Source: JABURQ01 sp029243145 (GTDB lineage Bacteria > Planctomycetota > Planctomycetia > Planctomycetales > Planctomycetaceae). From it: a stretch of DNA of 64,000 bases. A model generated the notes under the pieces. It was not told the DNA's origin, made no database searches, and saw only the letters and a program-made list of their open reading frames with translations. The stretch lies in contig CBFHYX010000001.1 of the NCBI GenBank assembly GCA_965660145.1, forward strand, positions 62,001-126,000. The letters are read 5' to 3'. Made by a program: the position numbers and the translations under genes. Shown in pieces: positions 15,643 to 23,404 of the stretch; within the stretch, counting starts at the first letter, position 1, and each line of letters starts with the position of its first letter.

Positions 15643-18525
15643 ATGTCCCAAGATCGCCCCGAGTCCGGTTCGCCGGCCCCTGGTGAATTCCTCATCGAAA
15701 CTGATTCTCCAGCCATCACGAAGAAGATTCGTCGTAAGAAGACTCCATTTTGGCGATCTCCACTGATGGTCATCTTTGTCATCTTGCTCGGTGCCGGAGG
15801 AGGACTGTTTTATGTCTGGCAGCAGCAACAATCATCTCAAGGAATGATGCTGACCGAGATCGAAGACAAAACGGTCGAAGAGCTCTCAGAACTTTCGTTC
15901 AAGCTTCCGTTTTCCGATGATTCGGTCGACCTTGAGTCACTCCAGATTTCACTGGTCCGCGCGCCGGAGGGAGCGGTGATTGATCCAAAGACTGGAGTCT
16001 TCCAATGGACACCGAGTGAAGAGGTTGGTCCCGCCGAACTGGAAATTGGTGTCGAAGCGCGACCCCGTACAAATCCAGAAAATGTCAGTCGCCAGCTATT
16101 CAAAGTTGTCGTGACCGAAAAATTGACGACTCCCGAGATCGAATACATCGATCCGCAAAATGTCCGGGCGGATGTACTGACGCGCATTCCCATTAATGTG
16201 ACCGATCCTGATGTCCCGGCATCGGAGTATCGATTCGAGTTGGTAGGAGATGTTGCTGAAGGCGCGAAAATCGATGCTGATTTCGGTACGTTTTCCTGGA
16301 AACCTGCTGAAGAACTGGTGAACCGCACTGTCGATTTTGAAGTGAAGGTCAGTGAAGTCGATCATCCTGAAGTCTCGGCGACACGTAAGTTTCAGCTCAA
16401 AGTGAAGTCATACGATCCGGTGAAAAAACTAAATGATTTGCTGGCCGATGGTGGTGTCGATTTGGAATACCTCGGTCGTGAACCGGAGGGTCCGTTTCGC
16501 GGCAAGGGGCAAGTGATGCGGGCCGGACGAAATCGGCTCGATGTTTACACGTACGCGTCTAAAGAAGCTGCCGACGAAGACGCGAAACTGATCGCTGCCG
16601 ATCTCTCAAAAATGTTTGATGTGAGCGACCCGTTTACCGTTCCGACAAAAATATATCGCGATGATCGACTGCTCGTGGTGGCTGCCGGCGTTCAAAACGG
16701 CTTGCACTTTCGTCTCTCTTTTGTATTGGGAACTGCCATTGCCTCGACCAACGACTTCGATTCCAGCGCAGTCGCCTCGAATACGCCTCCCTCAAAAATC
16801 GATGAAGCTACAGAAAACATGATGCAAAAAGAAGAGGATCAAAAAGATCCTCTCGGCGACCAACAACTCGAAACGCATTACACCGAGAAAACTCTCTTCA
16901 ACAAGAGAAACTACGACGAGATTCGCAAAATTTATTCGAATCGATTTGAAATTCATTTCAAGGATTCAATTGAATCTGCTTTTGGTGTTGATTTGGAAAA
17001 GGTCAACGCTTGGTTCGATGAGCACATTGAAATCAAGGAAGAACTCTACACAGCCATCAACCCGGCATACGACAATTCGGCGGAAGCCTTACGTGTCTTT
17101 TATCAATTGTGGAAGGACAACCCGGATCGGGTTGCCGAATATGGAGCATTGGCGATTGCGACGTCTGTTGTTTGGGATCTCCCTGAACGAGGGGTTTACG
17201 ATTACACCCGACATCAGCAGCGCACACATTCCAACATGCCTGACGAATTATTGGAGTCCTCGGTCGAGAATTTTAACTATCTCATCGAGAACGAAAAATT
17301 CATGCAGGGGCGAGCACAACTTGTTCCCTGGGAGTTCATGGTGCATTTGGTGAATCACAAAACTCCCACCAATGAACGAGGCTGGGCATTACAAAACTAT
17401 TTACCAAAACGTGAAATGTTCGGCAGTTGTTATGCCGACGTTCCGTACGATAACCTCATGCTCGAAACCCAAAGTCAGGATTGCAAACTGGAAGGTGAAG
17501 ACTACAGTCTCGTCAATTTGCGCTCAATCGGTGGAGTCTGCGCAATGCAAGCCGACTTCGCAGCAAGAGTCGGTAAAAGTATGGGTGTTCCGGCGGAGTA
17601 TGTCCGTGGAGAATCGGCATTCGGCGACTATCACGCTTGGGTGATGTGGATTGAGTTGAAGGCGTTGACGAAAAACGGGATCAACTTTTCACTCGAATCA
17701 TACGGTCGATATCGGGGTGACAAGTATTACGTGGGAACGCTGCAAGATCCGCAAACGGGAACTATCATCACCGATCGCGAACTCGAACTTCGACTACACA
17801 CTGTTGGACTCGACCCGATTTCCAAACGTCTTGCCGATCACGCCATGACTGCTTACCCGTTTCTTAAAGAAAAACGTAAATTCAGTCTCGACGAACAACT
17901 CGACTATCTCCTCACTGTGGTCGAAGTGTCTCCAGGAAATGAAAACGCCTGGTTGGAAATTGCCGAGATTTCAAATAGTGGCAATCTGGAAAAGACACAC
18001 ATGCGTCAAATGCGCAAGACGCTCGATATGTTGTTTTCGACCTTCTCGAACTTCCCGGATTTCACCTGGAAGGTCTTTGATAAACTCATTCAGTACGAAG
18101 AAGACCTCAAAGACCAAATTGATTTGTATAACCGATTGATTCAACTTTATGTCTCGGCCGGTCGTCCTGATCTTTCCAGTGAAGCGCGGATGATGATGAC
18201 CGGCTATCTGATTGATGGGAATCGGGTACTTGATGCCGTCGAAGGTCTCGCCGCGACCATCATGGCGTTCCCGGAAGAAGGTCGATATGTCCCCAAGATG
18301 CTCGACCGCCTGGAAGTTCTGGTGAATACGAACCCGAACTACTCCCGCCATTTATTGAGTTTCTACAAAGCATTCCTGCCAAGAGTTCCTCCCCGTCGAG
18401 GTGACAGCCCCAGCAAGTATTGCATGAAGATGTACGAGCGAGGCATTCAACGGTTCGAACTGGCGGGCGATAATACTGAAGCCAATCGCTACAAGGCACT
18501 GTTAGGTAAATTGCAGGGGACTTGA
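15643..18525 (+). CDS. Membrane-anchored protein with Ig-like repeats and a transglutaminase-like domain
   Basis: The 960-residue product has a basic cytoplasmic N-terminus, one membrane helix (about residues 40-58) and a large outer part. Two tandem cadherin/Ig-like units follow (markers: IDPKTGVFQWTPSEE, then IDADFGTFSWKPAEE). Further on is a region resembling transglutaminase/protease-like domains: Cys633 in GGVCAMQADFAARV, His664 in GDYHAWVMW and Asp693 in RGDKYYVG, in the order and spacing expected for a Cys-His-Asp triad. The last ~200 residues look like helical TPR-type repeats. I chose ATG 15643 because GAGGTG lies five bases before it. The role may be peptide cross-linking or cleavage in the envelope; this is inference. 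The triad assignment would need a profile search. Confidence 0.72.
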   Translation: MSQDRPESGSPAPGEFLIETDSPAITKKIRRKKTPFWRSPLMVIFVILLGAGGGLFYVWQQQQSSQGMMLTEIEDKTVEELSELSFKLPFSDDSVDLESLQISLVRAPEGAVIDPKTGVFQWTPSEEVGPAELEIGVEARPRTNPENVSRQLFKVVVTEKLTTPEIEYIDPQNVRADVLTRIPINVTDPDVPASEYRFELVGDVAEGAKIDADFGTFSWKPAEELVNRTVDFEVKVSEVDHPEVSATRKFQLKVKSYDPVKKLNDLLADGGVDLEYLGREPEGPFRGKGQVMRAGRNRLDVYTYASKEAADEDAKLIAADLSKMFDVSDPFTVPTKIYRDDRLLVVAAGVQNGLHFRLSFVLGTAIASTNDFDSSAVASNTPPSKIDEATENMMQKEEDQKDPLGDQQLETHYTEKTLFNKRNYDEIRKIYSNRFEIHFKDSIESAFGVDLEKVNAWFDEHIEIKEELYTAINPAYDNSAEALRVFYQLWKDNPDRVAEYGALAIATSVVWDLPERGVYDYTRHQQRTHSNMPDELLESSVENFNYLIENEKFMQGRAQLVPWEFMVHLVNHKTPTNERGWALQNYLPKREMFGSCYADVPYDNLMLETQSQDCKLEGEDYSLVNLRSIGGVCAMQADFAARVGKSMGVPAEYVRGESAFGDYHAWVMWIELKALTKNGINFSLESYGRYRGDKYYVGTLQDPQTGTIITDRELELRLHTVGLDPISKRLADHAMTAYPFLKEKRKFSLDEQLDYLLTVVEVSPGNENAWLEIAEISNSGNLEKTHMRQMRKTLDMLFSTFSNFPDFTWKVFDKLIQYEEDLKDQIDLYNRLIQLYVSAGRPDLSSEARMMMTGYLIDGNRVLDAVEGLAATIMAFPEEGRYVPKMLDRLEVLVNTNPNYSRHLLSFYKAFLPRVPPRRGDSPSKYCMKMYERGIQRFELAGDNTEANRYKALLGKLQGT

Positions 18526-18588
18526 CAGCCTGCTGAGAAATGAGTTTTCATTATCTCGATGCGCATCTCTGGGTAAGTAGAAATCAGC

Positions 18589-19476
18589 TTAAACGGACTG
18601 AGTGAATATGCGAAACAGTTTGTAGGCGATGAGAGCGGATGAAGTCAGAAGTAGCCAGCCGAATCGCTCTCTGAGTTTCGTACCGCCCCATTGTTGACCG
18701 GTGCGAGCACCCAGTTGCGCACCAAATGTTCCGCCAACCAATAACGCCGATACGAGTTTCAAATCGACATAACCATTCCAGGCATGGACGACCGTCGCCT
18801 GGAAGGAAATCATCCAGACAATTACGAGAGTCGGCAGGACGGCCTTTTCGACTTTCATGCCGAGAAGATAGACAAGACCGGGGATCAAAATCAGTCCGCC
18901 ACTCATCCCCAGCAGACCAGAAACAAATCCGATACCGACGCCGAACCAGCAAACAATCGGTAGCGACATTCGTTCCCCTTCAAATTCTCGGAAGCGAACG
19001 AGTGGAGGAAGATTCCAGTTGGCCAGCCAACCGACCGAAACGGGATGACCAGATTTGGAGCGTTTGGTCTCCCAAAGTGAAAAGATGCCCACAGCAACCA
19101 TGATGAGCAGATAGATCACCAACACACTGATTTGTGCCGGTTCCACCGATTGATCGAAGAGTGTGATCGCATTCAGATTTTCCAGAAGCTGGAAGGTCAA
19201 TGTCCCTGCGGTGACTCCGATGAACAAGCCCCCGGCAAGTGTTAAAGGAAAATGAAATGATCGCCAGTGTACACGACGCGCTAACAGGGCCGTCGTCGCG
19301 GGACCAAGCACTTGGCAAGCGGAAGCGCCGACCGCGTATTCGACGGGGATACCGAGCACAATATTCATGACGGGGACCAGCAGAAATCCCCCGCCGATAC
19401 CGAATAAGCCCGCGATCCAACCGATGCCACTTCCCGCAGCGACGATGATAATCAACTCGGTGATGGAGAAGTCCAT
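18589..19476 (-). CDS. TSUP (TauE/SafE) family membrane permease
   Basis: This 295-residue protein is almost all membrane helix, with the two-fold repeat typical of the TauE/SafE family. The first half contains GLFGIGGGFLLVP, the second GLLGMSGGLILIPGL; these paired glycine-rich motifs are the family hallmark. Members export or import sulfite, sulfoacetate, other organosulfur anions or related anions; the actual substrate cannot be read from the sequence. With two sulfatases in the window, sulfur anion handling is plausible but unproven. The central loop (about residues 140-160) is polar. A 48-codon gene for a small membrane protein ends only 11 bases upstream, so the two are cotranscribed. 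Confidence 0.9.
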   Translation of the reverse strand: MDFSITELIIIVAAGSGIGWIAGLFGIGGGFLLVPVMNIVLGIPVEYAVGASACQVLGPATTALLARRVHWRSFHFPLTLAGGLFIGVTAGTLTFQLLENLNAITLFDQSVEPAQISVLVIYLLIMVAVGIFSLWETKRSKSGHPVSVGWLANWNLPPLVRFREFEGERMSLPIVCWFGVGIGFVSGLLGMSGGLILIPGLVYLLGMKVEKAVLPTLVIVWMISFQATVVHAWNGYVDLKLVSALLVGGTFGAQLGARTGQQWGGTKLRERFGWLLLTSSALIAYKLFRIFTQSV

Positions 19477-19487
19477 GCGGTCGTCTA

Positions 19488-19634
19488 TCAGATTTGGAAG
19501 TCGGGGAATATGGAATCGTTATCGTCTTGACCGAACCGTTTCTGTTCGATGACACGAAATAGCGCGTGGACGATCCAACCCCAAACAACGGGGAGCGTCA
19601 GACAGGCAACGATGAATAGAACCTTGATCAGCAT
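19488..19634 (-). CDS. Small single-span membrane protein upstream of the TSUP permease (48 aa)
   Basis: An ATG at 19634 opens a 48-codon frame ending TGA at 19488. The product begins MLIKVLFIVACLTLPVVWGW, one clear membrane helix, followed by a basic stretch (FRVIEQKRFGQ) and an acidic tail. The composition is what one expects of a real membrane microprotein and not of a chance frame. It lies 11 bases before the permease start on the same strand. A role as a subunit or stabiliser of the permease is inferred from position. I vaguely recall similar small proteins in Planctomycetes but cannot verify it here. No strong Shine-Dalgarno sequence is visible. Confidence 0.7.
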   Translation of the reverse strand: MLIKVLFIVACLTLPVVWGWIVHALFRVIEQKRFGQDDNDSIFPDFQI

Positions 19635-19716
19635 GGTTTCAAGGTAGCAGGAGAAGACCGATTTCGCGAGGCAGCCACCACTTCAACGAGTGGTCGATGC
19701 CCAGATCCAGCCAGAA

Positions 19717-20691
19717 TTATTGGGCGGCCCGTGGCTTGAGTTTGTTCAAATGCTCAACAATATAGCGTGGTTTGCCGTAAGCATCGGTCAGTGTCTTGGA
19801 AATTGCTCCCTCGATGTAAACGACATCATTATCATTCAGTACTGTCAATCCGGGATGATCTGCCAGCGTAAAGACGCCACCATAGTCATCCTCGCGAGCC
19901 GGCTTGTCGTTATAAATAATGGACCAGGCTTGCAGTTTGTCATCGTAGGAAACCAATCCTCTTAAAAACTGGTATTCGGCTGCATCATGACCGAACGGGT
20001 TCGGGATTTCTTCCGGGTTGTAAGGCAGCGTCAATCCGGTTGTCTCTTCCGTGCGAGTCACTGGTTCTGCAAACTCGGCACTGGCCAGAGAGATGGGTTG
20101 GGGCGCTTTCATCTCGGAGACTTTCCCGCTGTCACGTGCAAGTGTTGTCTTTCCTTCAGCCCCTAATTGCAGTATGGGAGGTTGTTCGGTGGTGCGGGGA
20201 ATTCGGTCTTCTTCAAAGGCAACATTTTTGGTCCCTGTTGATTCCGTCGTTTCATTCAGACCAAATGGATTTGCATCAGTTTCGAAAGCATTTTTGTCTT
20301 CTTCGAACGTATCGGGGTTTTGAGTACTTGGAGAAGGTCCAAGATCTCCCCCCGCTGGATCGTCATAGAAGGGGACGCTATTATCGCCGCCGGAACTGGT
20401 TCCACCCGAAGTGCCTGAGCCAGAACTGTCGGGATTCCACATCGGGGCATCACCACCAGTCGACGTGCCGGGGTTGATGGGGGTGGGGGCATTTAATTGC
20501 ACACCACCCGGAGGGAAAGCAGAGCCGGGTGGGGCGTACCCGGGTTGTCCGTATCCAGGTTGTCCGTACATACCGCCGGGATATGACTGCTGATTCGGAT
20601 AGGGTTGATAAGGGTAAGGCGCAGCGCAGCCAGCCAACATCCATGTGGCCACACACGCGCCCAACAACGTGAAACGTTGATACGTATCCAT
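19717..20691 (-). CDS. Pro/Gly/Tyr-rich lipoprotein of unknown function
   Basis: The N-terminus is a lipoprotein signal (LLGACVATWMLAGC) with the lipidated Cys at residue 22. Then comes a low-complexity segment with repeated PGYGQPGYAPPG-like units and an acidic Gly/Ser linker to about residue 150. The C-terminal ~100 residues look folded and contain short strand motifs (YQFLRGLVSYDDKLQAWSII, VVYIEGAISKT). The end (GKPRYIVEHLNKLKP) may bind something outside the membrane. I do not recognise a named family. The protein is probably anchored to a membrane facing the periplasm. A possible small gene begins upstream on the same strand. Confidence 0.72.
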   Translation of the reverse strand: MDTYQRFTLLGACVATWMLAGCAAPYPYQPYPNQQSYPGGMYGQPGYGQPGYAPPGSAFPPGGVQLNAPTPINPGTSTGGDAPMWNPDSSGSGTSGGTSSGGDNSVPFYDDPAGGDLGPSPSTQNPDTFEEDKNAFETDANPFGLNETTESTGTKNVAFEEDRIPRTTEQPPILQLGAEGKTTLARDSGKVSEMKAPQPISLASAEFAEPVTRTEETTGLTLPYNPEEIPNPFGHDAAEYQFLRGLVSYDDKLQAWSIIYNDKPAREDDYGGVFTLADHPGLTVLNDNDVVYIEGAISKTLTDAYGKPRYIVEHLNKLKPRAAQ

Positions 20692-20710
20692 CTTCTGGGT
20701 CCTTAATTAA

Positions 20711-20950
20711 TCAGAGAGAGCCGATAGTTTGCGGGAGAGGCTCACACTGAGATCGTTCACGGGCATCATGCCCATTTCCGGCACGAATTTTAAGAATCTC
20801 GCGAAGTGTGTCCAGACCGGTTTTTTCAGGGTATTGAAAATCACTCAAGTCGTTACAGACATTGTGTTTGTGAAAAGGTGGTGTCAGGGAGGTGAAAGGT
20901 AGTGTTCGTTCCATGCGGGATAAATCGGTTCTGACAGCGAGACGAAGCAT
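20711..20950 (-). CDS. Possible small protein upstream of the lipoprotein (79 aa, uncertain)
   Basis: A 79-codon frame ends 19 bases before the lipoprotein gene on the same strand. The product has no signal peptide, and its central segment (DLSDFQYPEKTGLDTLREIL) looks protein-like, but the first 20 and last 20 residues do not. No ribosome site is obvious. The region from 20692 to 21095 otherwise appears to hold only the divergent promoters of the lipoprotein and the BON-like gene. Treat as a candidate only. Confidence 0.3.
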   Translation of the reverse strand: MLRLAVRTDLSRMERTLPFTSLTPPFHKHNVCNDLSDFQYPEKTGLDTLREILKIRAGNGHDARERSQCEPLPQTIGSL

Positions 20951-21095
20951 GTCTTGCGCGATCCTCGTTCACACTGCGATTCCGATGCAGATGAGTCCCT
21001 GAAATTGACGATTTCCTCAATACACATCTTTCTCCGGCATCTCACTTTGCTGGAAACTATCGATATAATAACCTTGTCACGAAATCATCAAGACT

Positions 21096-21332
21096 ATGAT
21101 TCCGCTCCGCCGTCAACCCGATTGGAACTACTGGGCCGATGTTGCCCGGACTACACTCGCACAATCGGCATCATTCCACGGCCGTAACTTGGACATTGTC
21201 GTCGAAGAAGAGTCTCTTATCTTGCGGGGAGTTGTGAAGAGCGAATTCCAGCGAGCGAAGGTCTTTCAGACCGTTCAAAAGGCTGTCGGTAATATGCCTT
21301 TGCAAAACGAGATCGAAATCATTCAGGACTGA
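21096..21332 (+). CDS. BON-like domain protein (78 aa)
   Basis: The 78-residue product contains one unit resembling a BON domain: LDIVVEEESLILRGVVKSEF, then a helix (QRAKVFQTVQKAVG), then a closing strand (NEIEIIQD). BON domains are found in osmotic-stress and secreted proteins and bind membranes or ligands. There is no signal peptide, so this copy may stay in the cytoplasm or be part of a larger assembly. The N-terminal 25 residues are not typical. A TATAAT-like box (gatataataacc, about 21061-21072) lies 24 bases before the start. The gene ends 9 bases from the convergent dehydrogenase. Confidence 0.65.
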   Translation: MIPLRRQPDWNYWADVARTTLAQSASFHGRNLDIVVEEESLILRGVVKSEFQRAKVFQTVQKAVGNMPLQNEIEIIQD

Positions 21333-21341
21333 TTCGTACCA

Positions 21342-22292
21342 TCAGGGTTCGAGCAAAATTTTGAATGTACCGGGCGACGCAGCTTTCACCATGGCAAGCG
21401 GAGCTTCTTCCAAGGGATATCGACCGCCGATTAACGGCTCGACAATGACCTTTTCTTCAGCGAGTGCCGCGATCGCCGGTTCAAAGGGACCGCAACGTGA
21501 TCCAATCAGCGTCACTTCATCAATGACCAACGGAGCCATCGATAACTGATGCTCGCCAGCCACTGTGGTTTTCATGACCACAGTTCCACAAGGTTTCACC
21601 AATTTAAACGCGAGCGGTAAGCCGGTGGGAGATCCCGTACAGTCGATCACAATATCTGCCTGTTTTTTCTTTTCCACCTGCTTGAGAGTCACAGTCTGGA
21701 CTCCCAACTCTCGCAAAAGAGTAAGTTTTTCAGGATGCTTCCCGACGACCAGAAGTCGTTCGCACCCCGCAAGTTTCAAAACTTGAGCGCATAAATTTCC
21801 CAGCCGCCCATCACCAAGGACCACTATGGTCTCGTCTCCTGAGAGGGCCAGTTGTTCTTGCAAACGATAGGCGGCGGCCACCGGTTCGACAAATGTGGCA
21901 TGATCGTCGCTGAGTGAATCAGGAATGGTGTGCAGATTGATTTGTGGAACCGCGATAAATTCTGCGAATGCTCCATCGTGATTCAAAATCCCCAGGACTG
22001 TACGATCAGGGCAATGATTTCCCAAGCCACTCTTGCAATAGGCACATTGGCGACAGTGACAGTTAATTTCTCCCACCACTCGCTTCCCGGTGTATGGTCC
22101 TGTTTTTGCGATGCCCACGAATTCGTGCCCCAAGATTCCCTGAAAACCCATGTAGCCTTTGACGAGTTGCAAATCGGTTTTGCAGATGCCTGCTTTTAAG
22201 ACTTCAACGAGCACCTCATCCGATTGAAGCGTGGGCGTTTCTAAATCATCGCGGACCGAGAGACCGGTTTCATCCAGATAGACGGCTTTCAT
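21342..22292 (-). CDS. Zinc-dependent medium-chain alcohol dehydrogenase
   Basis: A 316-residue member of the MDR superfamily oxidising or reducing alcohols and polyols with NAD(P). Catalytic zinc ligands are Cys37 (GICKTD), His56-Glu57 (GHEFVG) and Glu136 (FVEPVAA); the structural zinc cysteines are 80, 83, 86 and 94 in a CRQCAYCKSGLGNHC loop. The cofactor-binding glycine motif is GDGRLG at 160-165. It is shorter than most polyol dehydrogenases (about 340-350). I use ATG at 22292; the frame can start at a TTG nine bases earlier, which is less likely. It is monocistronic, convergent with the BON-like gene. Sequence style resembles sorbitol/threonine-type members; substrate unknown. Confidence 0.9.
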   Translation of the reverse strand: MKAVYLDETGLSVRDDLETPTLQSDEVLVEVLKAGICKTDLQLVKGYMGFQGILGHEFVGIAKTGPYTGKRVVGEINCHCRQCAYCKSGLGNHCPDRTVLGILNHDGAFAEFIAVPQINLHTIPDSLSDDHATFVEPVAAAYRLQEQLALSGDETIVVLGDGRLGNLCAQVLKLAGCERLLVVGKHPEKLTLLRELGVQTVTLKQVEKKKQADIVIDCTGSPTGLPLAFKLVKPCGTVVMKTTVAGEHQLSMAPLVIDEVTLIGSRCGPFEPAIAALAEEKVIVEPLIGGRYPLEEAPLAMVKAASPGTFKILLEP

Positions 22293-22570
22293 ACGAGGCA
22301 ACTTTCAGATGGACAGATCGAATGAGGAAACCGGAGAAAACTCATTCCGATGGATCTGATCATGGCGCGCAATAAGAAGGAAATCAATTGCCCCTTCAGA
22401 CTACAAGAAAAGTCTTTTCAAAGTGGTTGAAATTGCTTGATGGCACCCACCGGAAGGAGGTGGCTGAGATTTTCTTGTTTCATGTCTCGCCGACTGGTAG
22501 TGTACAGATATCTGCTCGGTAAAACGCCGAACACTGTCTTGTGATGCCAACTCTCAATGAGGTCTCAGAA

Positions 22571-23398
22571 ATGCGCAATCAACGACGAGGGTTTACTCTG
22601 ATTGAATTGATGGTGATTTCCGCCGTGACTGCGGTACTTCTGGCTCTCTTCTTGCCTGCCGTTGCCGAAGCGCAGGAAGAGGCTCGGAAGAATCAGTGCA
22701 AGAACCGCCTCAAACAAATGGGGCTGGCGATGCACAATTATCATGACACTTATAACACTTTACCTCCCGGTTGGGTGGCTGCGAAGGAAGATGCAGAGGA
22801 AGGACCGTTTCTCGGTTGGCAAACCTCTCTCCTCCCGTTCGTGGAGTAAGCAGCACTCTTCAATCAGATGAACTTTCATGAGCCCGGCAAAAATCCTGCC
22901 AAGCTGCTCAAGACGATTCTCCCCGTGTATCGCTGTCCGTCTGACCCGATGGCCGATCTGAATCCTTTGCGCGGTAATTGGGCCACATCTAGCTATTCTG
23001 GTAATGCCGGTGATGAAAGACTGCCGGGGAGCCTCGACACTCCCGCAAAGATGAACGGCATCATGTGGAGAAACAGTAGCATCGGGTTTCGAGACATCCT
23101 CGACGGTACGAGTAACACGTTTCTGGTGGGGGAACGCGGATTAAGCTCGGCATCGGGGATTTGGTTCGGCGTGACAAAAAATCAGAATGAGAATGATGCG
23201 ATTTCGGATTGCAGCCATCACTCGCAAATGAATCGCAGCATCACTTCATTTTCGAGTCATCATTCTAAAGGGGTTCACTTTCTCATGTGCGACGGACGAG
23301 TCACTTTTCTGAGTGAAAAACTGGAATCAAAACTCGAACTGGGAATCTATCAAAAGCTCGCCAATCGCAACGATGGACAACCTCTGGGAAATTTCTGA
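22571..23398 (+). pseudogene. DUF1559 prepilin-like protein interrupted by an in-frame TAA
   Basis: The gene encodes a DUF1559 family protein, an expanded planctomycete group with a type IV prepilin leader. The leader is clear: MRNQRRGFTLIELMVIS, with cleavage after Gly and methylation at Phe. Codon 93 is TAA (22847-22849) where the family has Gln: the frame reads LLPFVE, stop, AALFNQMNFHEP, while intact homologues typically read ...E Q AAL(Y/F)NQMN.... The same frame then continues to 23398, with the usual late motifs VHFLMCDGRVTFLSE and YQKLANR. A single C-to-T change would account for it. It is either a nonsense mutation, a sequence error or a readthrough site. GAGG precedes the ATG. Confidence 0.85.
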
Positions 23399-23404
23399 GA
23401 GCAT

